A DNA stretch of 64,000 nt from Rheum nobile (Eukaryota; Streptophyta; Magnoliopsida; Caryophyllales; Polygonaceae): the NCBI GenBank assembly GCA_027886185.1, contig WOAB01000761.1, positions 2,170,001 through 2,234,000 on the forward strand. The letters run 5' to 3'. Below the pieces are notes generated by a model that saw nothing but the letters and a program-made list of their open reading frames with translations, ran no database searches and was not told the DNA's origin. The position numbers and the translations under genes were made by a program. Shown in pieces: positions 20,849-30,638 of the stretch (its first letter is position 1; every line of letters starts with the position of its first letter).

Positions 20849-21572
20849 TGTTGTGCGTAAGCACATGCCAAGATCCGTACGGTACAAGACGAAGGGTGCC
20901 AAGAATTTGGCTTAACACCTTCTCGGCTAATCTTTCAAGGATAGGACATTTGATGTGTTTGATTGTGACTCTAAACAATAGCTTGATGGAGATATGACTA
21001 AAAGGAAATTGGATATAACTCTCATGAAAGAATTTCATGAAGAGTTTGGGATAAGTATCTCATGACCCTTGGATGCAACTCACCAAGAACTATGAGACGA
21101 GGTTGCACACTCATGGATACGACACACCATGGATACCCAACCGCCTTCGGATATGACACACCAAAGGGTGTTTCGGATATGACTCACCGAAATAAGACTA
21201 AGGATTCGAGGATAGGCACCACCTCGGAAACCATCGTCATGAAGCTTAAGGTGAAACAAACTCTCGTGTTTATACTCCAAATCAAGCTTAACCAAATACA
21301 AAGCTCGGCCACCATTATATAGGTGCCAAAATGAAAATAAGGAAATTACATTAATAAGTCCACTAACTAACCACTAAGCCTAGCACTACGTAGGCCACTA
21401 CCTTACCCACTTAACTAGCTTAACTAACTAGCTAATTAACGAAAATTAGAAATAACAAAACACAAATCAATCATCTTCCTAAATTGCTCATTACGTTCAT
21501 GCAGCTTGGTTGATCCTTCATCTTCATGACATCGGCCTTGGAATGTCCTTGAGGTGACCCATGGTCACATCA
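20849..21572 (-). repeat. F1 3' LTR (minus)
   Basis: A 724-bp LTR that on the minus strand reads TGATGTGACCATGGG... to ...TTACGCACAACA. Repeated plus-strand phrases of the type GGATAYGACACACCA occur at 21115-21190. The polypurine tract lies immediately to the right. The left flank is TTTTA. Confidence 0.9.
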
Positions 21573-21588
21573 TCCTCCCTTCCTTTAA
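21573..21588 (-). other. Polypurine tract of F1
   Basis: The complement reads TTAAAGGAAGGGAGGA, abutting the LTR start at 21572. Confidence 0.8.
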
Positions 21589-22685
21589 GAAAGATTCGTC
21601 CTCGAATCTTCGTTGGCTTTGCTTGCAAAGAACTCATGGGGAAGTAGACATTTGGACCTAGGATTTGCATCATCAAGACACAGCATGTGCGTAACAATCT
21701 TCTCATTTTTCTTCATAGCAGCCAAACTCATAGGCTCAATTGTGTGCAACCTTTGATCCCGGATCAAGTGGTATCGATTACTCCGCCCCTCATGTAGAAC
21801 ACAACAATCATACTGCCATGGCATGCCTAAGATTAAATCATAGGACTTGCTAGGCATCACCAAGCATGTCACGTCATCCTTGTAGTCCCCTAGGCATATG
21901 GCTACGTCCGCCTCCTTGGTTGCTACCATTTGGTGGTCTTTGTTGAGCCAACCGACTTGTACTGCCTTGTTGAGCCAATCGATGGTCTTTGTTGAGCCAT
22001 TCGCTGGTCTTTGTTGAGCCAACCGACTTGTGGGGAAAGCTAGACATTGAATCACGTGTTCAGCTACAACATTGCATTCGCTCCCACTATCAATCGTTGC
22101 AATCCAAGGAATGTAAATTTTGCCAATAAAACAAGTGTGGTAGCATGCAAGCTCGTGTTGATCTGGATCACCACACGGATTGGAGGCCATGTGGGACATC
22201 TCTTGGATGAGCTCGTCCTTGAGCAAACTTGTCTTCTCTTGATCATCATACACGACAGTGGCATGGCTTGGTTCCGGTGGAAGGACGCCAAGCATGTTGA
22301 CAGCCACTCCGGGTTGTCTCTCACCCGTTCCTTCAGCCCAAGGACACCGCTGCGTGGTATGCCCTTGACCGAGGCATTGAGGATACCCTTGGCGTTGATC
22401 AACAGCCTTGAAAGATGAGGCCTTTGTCTTGAACCCTCGTCTGTGTGCTACAACCTTCAAAGTGCGGACATGGCTGCTTGTTGTGGTAGACGACATGGCC
22501 TTGAAGCTTCGGAGTTGACTCCAGCAACTATGAATAAGAAGGATAGTACCTCTTTGGGAGAGATCTGGCCGTGATTTAAACCCATCAAGGATGGCGACTT
22601 GGATACTTGAGAGGAGCCGGGATCCTTGGGCTGCCTTCGGTTGTGATCCCACAATTGTAGGCTTTGGTTGGGTTTTGAAATTCAA
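21585..22685 (-). CDS. F1 gag-knuckle / protease ORF
   Basis: A 366-codon minus-strand frame. A likely start inside it is MSSTTTSSHVRTLKVVAHRR, which is also the F2 start. Domains: a CCHC-like knuckle YPQCLGQGHTTQRCPW whose first Cys is Tyr (F2 keeps CAQCLGQGH); then a retroviral aspartic protease, WIATIDSGSECNVVAEHVIQ (D-S-G) and KSYDLILGMPWQYDCCVLHE. Four imperfect repeats around WLNK/AQQRP form an insert inside the protease. No RT, RNase H or integrase follows before the polypurine tract, so the element is non-autonomous. About 1.8 kb of internal DNA is present in total. Confidence 0.82.
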   Translation of the reverse strand: MNFKTQPKPTIVGSQPKAAQGSRLLSSIQVAILDGFKSRPDLSQRGTILLIHSCWSQLRSFKAMSSTTTSSHVRTLKVVAHRRGFKTKASSFKAVDQRQGYPQCLGQGHTTQRCPWAEGTGERQPGVAVNMLGVLPPEPSHATVVYDDQEKTSLLKDELIQEMSHMASNPCGDPDQHELACYHTCFIGKIYIPWIATIDSGSECNVVAEHVIQCLAFPTSRLAQQRPANGSTKTIDWLNKAVQVGWLNKDHQMVATKEADVAICLGDYKDDVTCLVMPSKSYDLILGMPWQYDCCVLHEGRSNRYHLIRDQRLHTIEPMSLAAMKKNEKIVTHMLCLDDANPRSKCLLPHEFFASKANEDSRTNLS

Positions 22686-23295
22686 ATGGAGGTTTCGGCA
22701 GCAGTTGGGAATATTTGGAGGTGGGTATGCGTGTGGGGGCTGGCGTGGGAGAAGGGAGAAGAAATAGGGTAGTGGTTGGGGGTTGTTGGTAGGAGATCTT
22801 GTAGAGATTCTCCCAACAAACTAGTAACCACTCGGCCTTCTCTTCTTTCTCTTTTTTTTTGTATTCAATAACCAACAAATAATTAATATTCAGATGGGTA
22901 TTGAACATGGTTGGAAACGTGGGCTTCATGGAAGGGAAAATGGGTGCTAGGGGCATAGTGATGGAGGCTAAGGTGGGTGGGGTTGGTGTTAATCGTAGGC
23001 TAGCTACCTTCCTCAGCCAAGATCCGCCTCTTTCTCTCCTTGACTGGCCCTTCCGCCCTTGGAGTCTCCTCATGGTTAGAACCTCCGCACAAGTAAGCTT
23101 CTGAGGCCTCCTAGACCAAGATGACGTTGGCTGCGGCGGCGAACCAAGCATCTCCTCGGCGTCGACTCGGCACTCCTTGCCCATTGATGATGAAACTTGG
23201 TGGCAATTGTTCGTATGAGGAATGAGGGCTGTTGGTGAAATATGGCCCACAAAGGTTGTCAAATGAACGACGGTGGCCGAGAGCAAGAAGAAGCC
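22686..23295 (-). other. F1 leader, part next to gag
   Basis: Minus-strand leader between the F1 gag-like frame and its primer site, interrupted by Aut at 23296. Short open frames exist (for example KEKEEKAEWLLVCWENLYKI at 22790-22850), and the F2 copy at 43784-44433 keeps them almost unchanged. High identity of the two copies, rather than selection, may explain that. Confidence 0.55.
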
Positions 23296-24038
23296 TGATG
23301 GAGGACCATCCACACACCAACCACCATCCGGGCCCGTGACAAGGAGCCAAGCTCGTCGTCTCCAAGATGAGCTAGCCATGCTTATACATCAAGTTCCGGT
23401 GGAGGTTGCAACGGTCACATCCAAGGCATATTCGGTGACCATGGTTTCGAATGGATGAGTGTATGGCTTGTGTACACCTTCCATTCTTAGAAACCTTTCC
23501 TATTTTAGTATGCTTCAGCCGTGAGGGCTATTAACATTCTTAAACTCGGTTTACTCTTTTCATTCCGGTTTAGTATTGTTTTAGTGTTTAAAAGGCCGGT
23601 TCACTAGGAACTATTTAAGTCTTCTTGTCTTTCTAATTTCGGTAGCAAACCTTATTATCAAGAATACAATTTCTGATTTAGAAACTTCCCAAAAGATAGG
23701 TTTCGTGAGTTTGCTCAATCCGAACTGGTTTTGGTCGAGTTGTGATTCTCAATTTCTTTCGAGTTGTTGATCCGAAGCGACACAAGGCATCCTCTTCGTG
23801 CTCTTGAGGATTCGTCCTCTTGTTGTGTGGAGTTGTAGAAGGCGAGGTCTATAGCTTTAGGAGTGGTGGTTCTTGGTTCAACCGATCCAAGGGTCTCCTA
23901 ATTCGGGCTATTGGTTTCATCTATTCCTCTTGATCATTTCATCTTTCTTCCGCCATTTTCTTACTTTGATTGTCTTGTTTTTGTTTGGTAGATCATTGCA
24001 CACCAAGGTCGGGCCTCCATACGGCGATCCCCGTATCA
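23296..24038 (+). repeat. Aut 5' LTR
   Basis: TGATGGAGGACCATCC...CCCCGTATCA, 743 bp. The first 162 bases carry the end of the polyprotein frame (PSGPVTRSQARRLQDELAML). Confidence 0.95.
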
Positions 24039-24041
24039 AAG

Positions 24042-24053
24042 TGGTATCAGAGC
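24042..24053 (+). other. Primer-binding site of Aut
   Basis: TGGTATCAGAGC, complementary to the 3' end of plant initiator Met-tRNA, three bases after the 5' LTR. Confidence 0.93.
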
Positions 24054-25543
24054 TGCGTTTTGGTGTCAACATTGTTGCTTGCCGATTTCTGAAATTCGGT
24101 ATTGGTGTCTTGAGTCCTTGGTTGTGTTCTTGCATAGCCGAAGTTCTTCCTTTTTTTCTTGTTGTCTTGTTGAGTCGTTTTTGTTGTTGCTTAAGTCTCT
24201 AATTGTTCTTGTGTTTGTGGAAGTTGGCTTGTGTGTTTGTGGAGATCGGACGGTCCTTTCCTTCCATCCAAAGATCCATCTTAGCCTTGCCGGAAAACCC
24301 TATCTCCGGCCACCATCATCATCATCACCACCACATTAAACCGTCCACTAACCCTACCACAAGACACAATACCCCACTATCCCATTACCCTAGCCGGCGT
24401 GCTCACCAAGGATCATCACGGTTGCCCTAACCACCTTCTCACCCCACTCGGCCAAAAACCCTAACTTTGTGGCGTGAGGGTTGACAAATTCAACAAGTGC
24501 GGCAGCTAGCTCCTAAAATCAAGGTGTGCCGATCCTCTCCAAGAATCCACTCGGCCATTCACCCTACAATAGTGGCGTGTGGGTTTGAAAGAGTCAACAA
24601 CCGGCTACTAGCTCCTAAAATCAAGGCAACAAGCTTATCTCTTTTCATTTTCTTATTTTCTTTTAATCCAATTTCAGTTGTAATTTGAATTTCGAATTTT
24701 AGTCAAAAAAAAAGAGAAAGAAAAGAAAATCAGAAAGAGTCAAAAAAAAAAAGAAAAAAAAAGAAAAAAGAATTCAATCGTCAAAAAAAAAGAGAAGACG
24801 ATCATAGTGTTGCATTTTATTTCTTTTCCAAGCTTAGTCTATATCTTTGTATTACATTAATACTTAGGTTAGATTTTAGCCTAAAGTTGTAAGCTCTCAA
24901 GTTGCAAGCTCTCAAGGTCAAACAAGTGCCGACGCCCAAGTGCCGCGCCGTGTCCACTTCGCCGACGCTCGGTAAAGCCCTAAAACCTAACCTCTCCTTC
25001 CCTTGTGCCTATCTCCACCCTATCATCACCGATCTCTACGACAACCATTCCGTCTTCTACTAGCACAAGTCAAGGCGAGCTAAGGTAACATCTTGTCCTC
25101 TTGAGTTCTTAAACTTTTCCTTGTTCTTGTCATTCTTAGCATAGCATTACATTCGTGCTTTGTGGTAATCTAGAGTTAAAATTGTTGAGTCCCATTAGTC
25201 TCCTTGCATTTACATCCTTGTAAGGTTTCTTTGTTGAGTCTTGAGTCTTCTTTTTCGGTTTTATTTTGTGTTTCTTTGTTGCACTAAATCTCAGAATCTA
25301 TAGTGCTATTGTGTGAACCTTGTCGATTACTTTTCTACTTCACCTTGCATCTAACTTATCTTGGTTGTTAAGTGTTGTTTGAGATCAATCAATTCACGTG
25401 AAGTTCTTGAGTTTCCCAACCGGCTGCACTACAAAACTAGTTGAGATTGAGGGAGGGTGAGTGAAACACACGAGAGAGACACTTGTGAGTGATTTGATTA
25501 ATCCTAACCCTTAACATAATTCTGTGTTCGTTTGTTTAGTGTG
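24054..25543 (+). other. Aut leader
   Basis: A 1.5-kb leader without a convincing gene. It contains CAT repeats (24320-24336), two related blocks with GGCAGCTAGCTCCTAAAATCAAGG-type text (24500-24525 and 24600-24625), and a purine-rich A/G tract. Confidence 0.6.
24703..24805 (+). repeat. A/G-rich low-complexity tract in Aut leader
   Basis: Runs of A interrupted by G (AAAGAGAAAGAAAAG type). A similar tract stands at the same relative place in the J leader (52148-52215). Confidence 0.75.
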
Positions 25544-28500
25544 ATGGCAGGAGATGACACTTCAAGTGACCGAGACAACCGGAGCCCCTCACCGGTGCAT
25601 CCGGAGGTCTTTAGTATGCTCAAGCAAATGACCGATTCTTTGGCATCCTTGACTGCGCGCATGACCTTGATGGAGACGGCGCAAAGAGCCCCACCTACTG
25701 CCGTGAACCCCCCGGTTGCGCTTGCTTCTCAAACCCAAGAGATGCCGCCGAATCCAACCACTGAGCCATTAGGGGCCTATGCAGAACATGGAGGTCCTTC
25801 CGGAGCCAATACGGTGCCTCTTGGACGCACACGTGCAGAAGGTACCGGCACCGTAAGGAACTCCCCGGTAAGGCCTACTTCTCCCCTTGTCAATAATCAA
25901 GAAAGGCCGAATAGGGTAGCTCCGAATTATCATCATGAAATACCACCTCCACGTGAGGTGCCCTATGTTGCTAACCATCTCACTGAGCCTCAGGATCCAC
26001 TTAGGGAAGACGAGTTCAATGATGCAGAATTTGAAGAAGAGATGTGGAACCAAGGAGGTAGGTTCGGTGGCTACCAAGGTCAAGGAGGGCCTTACGGCTA
26101 CTATGAGCCCCGGGGCAGATTTGGAGGCAATAGGGGTTACCAAGGCAACCCGCCAAGAAGAGAATTGGAGCAAGATGGCATTGGAAAAATCAAGATCAAG
26201 ATGCCATCTTTTGAAGGGAAATGTGACCCCGACGCCTACATGGAGTGGGAGATGAAAGTGGAGCAGATTTGGAGCTGCCACAACTTCATTGAGGCCAAGA
26301 AGGTTCAGCTCGCTTCTATTGAGTTTAGTGGTTTCGCCCTAACTTGGTGGAACAATCTTGTCAACGAAAGAAGGAGAGTCTTGGACCCTCCGGTTACTAC
26401 ATGGGAGCAAATGAAGGCTCTCATGCGAGCTCGGTTCGTACCACAACATTATTCTAGGGAGCTCAAGCAGCGGTTGGAGAACCTCAAGCAAGGAAGCATG
26501 AGTGTGGAGGAAGCTTACAATGCCATGCTCACGGCTATGGTCCACGCCAATGTCACGGAAGATGAAGAATCAACCATGGCGAGGTACCTTCGTATCCTTA
26601 ACCCTTTTATTGCTAACGAGGTCGATATGTATCCATATACAGATTCCACCCAGCTTCTGCACTTGGCCATGAAGGTGGAGAAGAAGCAAAGGTTCAATGC
26701 AAGAAATCAAGGCTACTCCACGACTAGAAACCCTAGCGGCCAACCGAACCAATGGAAGGCCCAAAACCAGGCTAGGATGACTCCCCCGGCGCAAACTGGC
26801 AGGAACCAAGCTCAGTCCATGAGCCAACCTAGGAGCCAAGAAGTGCCGAGAAAAAGTGGACCACCCGGAACCCCGCCGCAGCCAAGTGGACGCCAGCCGC
26901 AACCGGCCGATGGCCCTAAGGGGAGTACTTCTACCTTTTCTCCTTCTTCTAGAGCTAGGGACACCATTTGTTTTAAATGTCAAGGCCGAGGGCACATGAT
27001 GAAGGATTGCCCCAATAGTCGAACCTTGGTCATTAACCATCTTGGACTCTATGAATCTGAGTCCGAGGGTGAGGATCAAGGTCCGTTTATTGTTGATGAG
27101 CCTATGCATGATGTAGATGAGGAAATGGACTGCATTGAATTTGAGCATGGTGAATCTCTAGTTTGTAGGAGAACTTTGCATGTACAACCTACTCCTTGTG
27201 ATGATAACCAAAGAGAGAATTTATTTCATACTAGATGTTTGGTTAAGGGAAAGGTTTGTAACATGATTATTGATGGGGGTAGTTGTTGTAACATTGCTAG
27301 CACTGAATTAGTTACTAAATTGCAACTACATACCTTCCATCACCCTAGGCCATATAAACTGCATTGGATGAATGAATGTGGAGAAGTAAAAGTGGCTAAG
27401 CAAGTCAATGTGACCATAACACTAGGACATTATGTAGACACTATTTTATGTGATGTGGTCCCTATGAATGCTTGCCATATATTGTTAGGTCGTCCATGGC
27501 AGTTTGATAGGCGTGTAAAGCATGATGGTTATACTAATCGTCATTCTTTTGATTATAATGGTAAGAATGTGATACTCAAGCCTATGACTCCTTTGCAGGT
27601 AGCTGAAGCCTTTGAGAAGAAGAAGGACCAAGAGAAGTCGGTTGAAGCCAAGAAGGGGAGTAAAGCCGAGAGCACCTCTAAGGCCAAAACCACGTCTCAA
27701 GCTTTGTTGGCTTCCAAGGAGGAGTTGAGAGAGGAGCACTTACCACAAGACGCCGTCCTTATGCTCTTGTGCAAGGGTCTAAGCTTGCTTAGTGAGGAGT
27801 TGAAGTCTACACTGCCGAGAATCATCCTAAGCTTGCTAGAGGAGTTCCAAGATGTGTTCCCTGAAGAGATGCCACCCGGATTGCCCCCTAAACGAGGTAT
27901 TGAACATCAAATTGATCTAATACCGGGTGCTACTCTTCCAAACAGACCAACTTATAGGATGAACCCCAAGGAGACCCAAGAAGTGCAGGAGCAAGTGAAG
28001 GCTTTGCTTGACAAGGGCCATGTGCGTGAGAGCCTTAGCCCTTGTGCCGTGCTAGTGCTGTTGGTGCCCAAGAAGGATGGCACATGGAGGATGTGCGTGG
28101 ACTGCCGAGCCATCAACAACATCACCATCAAGTACCGGCATCCAATTCCCCGCCTCGATGACATGCTAGATGAGCTGCATGGAGCCTCGGTCTTCACCAA
28201 GATAGACCTCCGCAACGGCTACCATCAAATAAGGATGAAGGAGGGGGATGAATGGAAAACGGCATTCAAGACAAAGTTCGGTTTGTATGAGTGGGTCGTT
28301 ATGCCTTTTGGCTTAACAAACGCTCCTAGTACCTTTATGCGCTTAATGAATCATGTTTTAAGGCATTTTATAGGTCGATTTGTTGTTGTTTATTTTGATG
28401 ATATACTAATATACAGCAAGTCACTAGAGGAGCATGAGCAACACTTGAGGGAAGTACTCTCTACATTGCGTAGTGCGTGCTTATATGCTAATGAGAAGAC

Positions 28501-29005
28501 GTGTGAATTCTGCACTAATCAAGTTTCTTTTCTTGGTTTTGTAGTGAGTTCCAAGGGCCTTCAAGTGGATGATAGCAAGATCAAGGCCATACAAGATTGG
28601 CCTACGCCTACCTCCGTGAGCCAAGTGAGGAGTTTCCATGGATTGGCCAGCTTCTATAGGAGATTCGTGAGGGACTTTAGCACCATTGCTGCGCCCTTGA
28701 CGGAGGTGACAAAGAAGCACTCGGCCTTTGTGTGGGAGGAGGCGCAAGAGAGGGCATTCAACGCCCTAAAATGGAGGTTAACGCAAGCTCCTTTGCTAGT
28801 GCTGCCCGACTTCACGAGACCATTCGAGGTGGAGTGTGATGCATCCGGGATTGGCATTGGAGGCGTCTTGATGCAAGAAGGTAAACCCGTAGCCTTCTTT
28901 AGTGAGAAATTGAAAGGGGCTAGTCTTAATTATTCTACATATGACAAAGAACTCTTTGCCCTATTTAGAGTATTAAAGACTTGGCAACACTACTTGTGGC
29001 CTTAG
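25544..29005 (+). CDS. Aut gag-PR-RT-RNase H polyprotein, first part
   Basis: The chosen ATG at 25544 starts MAGDDTSSDRDNRSPSPVHP; an in-frame TTG at 25532 is less likely. It encodes 1,153 residues. Gag core is at about 213-330 (FALTWWNNLVNERRR, TTWEQMKALMRARFVPQHYS), and the CCHC knuckle CFKCQGRGHMMKDC at 476-489. Protease IIDGGSCCNIAS is near 575-586 with HILLGRPWQFDRRV later. RT spans about 785-1040, with LVPKKDGTWRMCVDCRAINN and catalytic YFDD at 950-953. The RNase H start is near 1090 (VECDASGIGIGGVL). Gag and pol share one frame with no shift. The frame stops at TAG 29003-29005, where an extra T after LWP displaces the RNase H frame. Confidence 0.93.
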   Translation: MAGDDTSSDRDNRSPSPVHPEVFSMLKQMTDSLASLTARMTLMETAQRAPPTAVNPPVALASQTQEMPPNPTTEPLGAYAEHGGPSGANTVPLGRTRAEGTGTVRNSPVRPTSPLVNNQERPNRVAPNYHHEIPPPREVPYVANHLTEPQDPLREDEFNDAEFEEEMWNQGGRFGGYQGQGGPYGYYEPRGRFGGNRGYQGNPPRRELEQDGIGKIKIKMPSFEGKCDPDAYMEWEMKVEQIWSCHNFIEAKKVQLASIEFSGFALTWWNNLVNERRRVLDPPVTTWEQMKALMRARFVPQHYSRELKQRLENLKQGSMSVEEAYNAMLTAMVHANVTEDEESTMARYLRILNPFIANEVDMYPYTDSTQLLHLAMKVEKKQRFNARNQGYSTTRNPSGQPNQWKAQNQARMTPPAQTGRNQAQSMSQPRSQEVPRKSGPPGTPPQPSGRQPQPADGPKGSTSTFSPSSRARDTICFKCQGRGHMMKDCPNSRTLVINHLGLYESESEGEDQGPFIVDEPMHDVDEEMDCIEFEHGESLVCRRTLHVQPTPCDDNQRENLFHTRCLVKGKVCNMIIDGGSCCNIASTELVTKLQLHTFHHPRPYKLHWMNECGEVKVAKQVNVTITLGHYVDTILCDVVPMNACHILLGRPWQFDRRVKHDGYTNRHSFDYNGKNVILKPMTPLQVAEAFEKKKDQEKSVEAKKGSKAESTSKAKTTSQALLASKEELREEHLPQDAVLMLLCKGLSLLSEELKSTLPRIILSLLEEFQDVFPEEMPPGLPPKRGIEHQIDLIPGATLPNRPTYRMNPKETQEVQEQVKALLDKGHVRESLSPCAVLVLLVPKKDGTWRMCVDCRAINNITIKYRHPIPRLDDMLDELHGASVFTKIDLRNGYHQIRMKEGDEWKTAFKTKFGLYEWVVMPFGLTNAPSTFMRLMNHVLRHFIGRFVVVYFDDILIYSKSLEEHEQHLREVLSTLRSACLYANEKTCEFCTNQVSFLGFVVSSKGLQVDDSKIKAIQDWPTPTSVSQVRSFHGLASFYRRFVRDFSTIAAPLTEVTKKHSAFVWEEAQERAFNALKWRLTQAPLLVLPDFTRPFEVECDASGIGIGGVLMQEGKPVAFFSEKLKGASLNYSTYDKELFALFRVLKTWQHYLWP

Positions 29006-29210
29006 AGAGTTTATCTTGCATACGGACCATGAGTCCTTGAAGCACTTCAAGAGCCAAGATAAACTTGATAGACGACATGGTAGGTGGATGGAATTCATTG
29101 AGACTTTCCCTTATGTTATCAAATACAAAAAGGGAAAGGACAATGTAGTTGCCGATGCCCTATCTAGGAGGTACACCTTGCTTACCACATTAGACTCCAA
29201 GGTCTTATGA
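29004..29210 (+). pseudogene. Aut RNase H C-terminal part, displaced frame
   Basis: In the frame one base on from the main ORF, the sequence resumes with EFILHTDHESLKHFKSQ, VIKYKKGKDNVVADALSRR and LTTLDSKVL, then TGA at 29208-29210. The B-type pol has a sense codon (Gly) at the corresponding place. So RNase H is split by a one-base insertion at 29003, and the chain is cut again by the TGA. Confidence 0.9.
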
Positions 29211-30638
29211 TTTGCATATATAAAGGAGTTGTATGTGGAAGATGCTGATTTTGGTGCCATCTATAAGTCATGTATAGATAAGGGCTCATGTGACAAGTTC
29301 TACTTGTTTGATGGGTTCTTATTTAAGGCTGAAAAAGTGTGCATACCTATTTGTTCCTTGCGCATGTTACTCGTTGAAGAAGCCCATAAGGGTGGTTTAA
29401 TGGGTCACTTTGGAAGGGACAAGACCTATCATATGCTATGTGCACATTTCTTTTGGCCACACATGCTTAGGGATGTTGAGCACCTTATTAAGAAGTGTTT
29501 GGATTGTCTTAAGGCAAAGTCTAGGTTGCAACCCCACGGCCTATACAGCCCATTGCCCATCCCAAGTGCCCCTTGGGAGGACATCTCAATGGACTTTATC
29601 GTGGGGCTGCCTCGGACTAAGAGGGGACGTGATTCTATCTTCATGGTAGTTGATCGTTTCTCTAAAATGGCTCATTTCATCGCTTGCCATAAGACGGATG
29701 ATGCATCCAATGTAGCTGATCTCTTCTTTAGGGAAGTCGTGAGGCTACATGGTGTACCCCGGAGTATAGTAAGCGATAGGGATGTTAAGTTCCTTAGTTA
29801 CTTCTGGAAGACGCTTTGGGGAAAGCTAGGGACGAGACTCTTGTTCTCTACCTCTAGCCATCCTCAAACGGATGGTCAAACAGAAGTCACTAATCGGACC
29901 TTATCAACCCTTCTTCGAGCCATTCTTAGGAAGAACCTTAAGGCTTGGGAGGAAGCTCTACCACATGTAGAGTTTGTTTATAATAGGACAGTCCACTCTT
30001 CTACTTCTTTATCTCCTTTTGCATGTGTTTATGGTATCAACCCCACTACTCCACTTGATCTTGCTCCTTTTCCTATGAAGGAGCGTGAAAGTTTTGATGC
30101 AGGAAAGCACGTGGAGTTCATCAAGGAGCTATATGCAAGGACTAAGGAGAAGCTAGAGGCATGTGCGGAGCGGAATGCAGCTAGGGCTAACAAGGGGCGC
30201 AAGCGCGTGGTGTTCCAACCAGGAGATCTCGTTTGGGTGCATTTGAGGAAGGAGCGCTTCCCGGAGCAGCGCAAGTCCAAGCTTGCACCTAGAGGAGATG
30301 GTCCATTCAAGGTGCTGCGCCACGTCGGTGACAATGCCTATGTCCTCGACCTTCCGGACACATATGGTGTGAGTGCCACATTCAACATGGCTGACTTGAC
30401 TCCCTACCACACTCCGGATGTAGCCCAATCTGTGCTTCATGATCCGTGGACGGATCCTCTCCAAGAAGGGGAGGATGATGGAGGACCATCCACACACCAA
30501 CCACCATCCGGGCCCGTGACAAGGAGCCAAGCTCATCGTCTCCAAGATGAGCTAGCCATGCTTATACATCAAGTTCCGGTGGAGGTTGCAACGGTCACAT
30601 CCAAGGCATATTCGGTGACCATGGTTTCGAATGGATGA
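29211..30638 (+). CDS. Aut integrase and polyprotein tail
   Basis: The open frame after the TGA. It holds the HHCC zinc module (HKGGLMGHFGRDKTYHMLCA, then KKCLDCLKAKSR) and the DDE core with D in ISMDFIVGLP (codon 29592), D in IVSDRDVKF (29775) and E in GQTEVTNRTL (29883). The two last lie 36 codons apart, i.e. DD35E. The GPY/F-type C-terminal module has VFQPGDLVWVHLRKERFP, RGDGPFKVL and VSATFNMADLTPY at about 30196-30410. The last 54 codons lie inside the 3' LTR and include GPVTRSQAHRLQDEL. All catalytic residues are present, but no in-frame start joins this part to gag-pol. Confidence 0.92.
   Translation, partial: FAYIKELYVEDADFGAIYKSCIDKGSCDKFYLFDGFLFKAEKVCIPICSLRMLLVEEAHKGGLMGHFGRDKTYHMLCAHFFWPHMLRDVEHLIKKCLDCLKAKSRLQPHGLYSPLPIPSAPWEDISMDFIVGLPRTKRGRDSIFMVVDRFSKMAHFIACHKTDDASNVADLFFREVVRLHGVPRSIVSDRDVKFLSYFWKTLWGKLGTRLLFSTSSHPQTDGQTEVTNRTLSTLLRAILRKNLKAWEEALPHVEFVYNRTVHSSTSLSPFACVYGINPTTPLDLAPFPMKERESFDAGKHVEFIKELYARTKEKLEACAERNAARANKGRKRVVFQPGDLVWVHLRKERFPEQRKSKLAPRGDGPFKVLRHVGDNAYVLDLPDTYGVSATFNMADLTPYHTPDVAQSVLHDPWTDPLQEGEDDGGPSTHQPPSGPVTRSQAHRLQDELAMLIHQVPVEVATVTSKAYSVTMVSNG
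30461..30475 (+). other. Polypurine tract of Aut
   Basis: CAAGAAGGGGAGGA immediately before the 3' LTR start at 30476. It lies inside the coding frame. Confidence 0.85.

Noticed and set aside
22585..23379. 264-codon minus frame in the F1 leader, partly repeated in F2
   Set aside because: It crosses the Aut LTR boundary at 23296, so it is not a single gene; preservation in F2 is explained by high overall identity.
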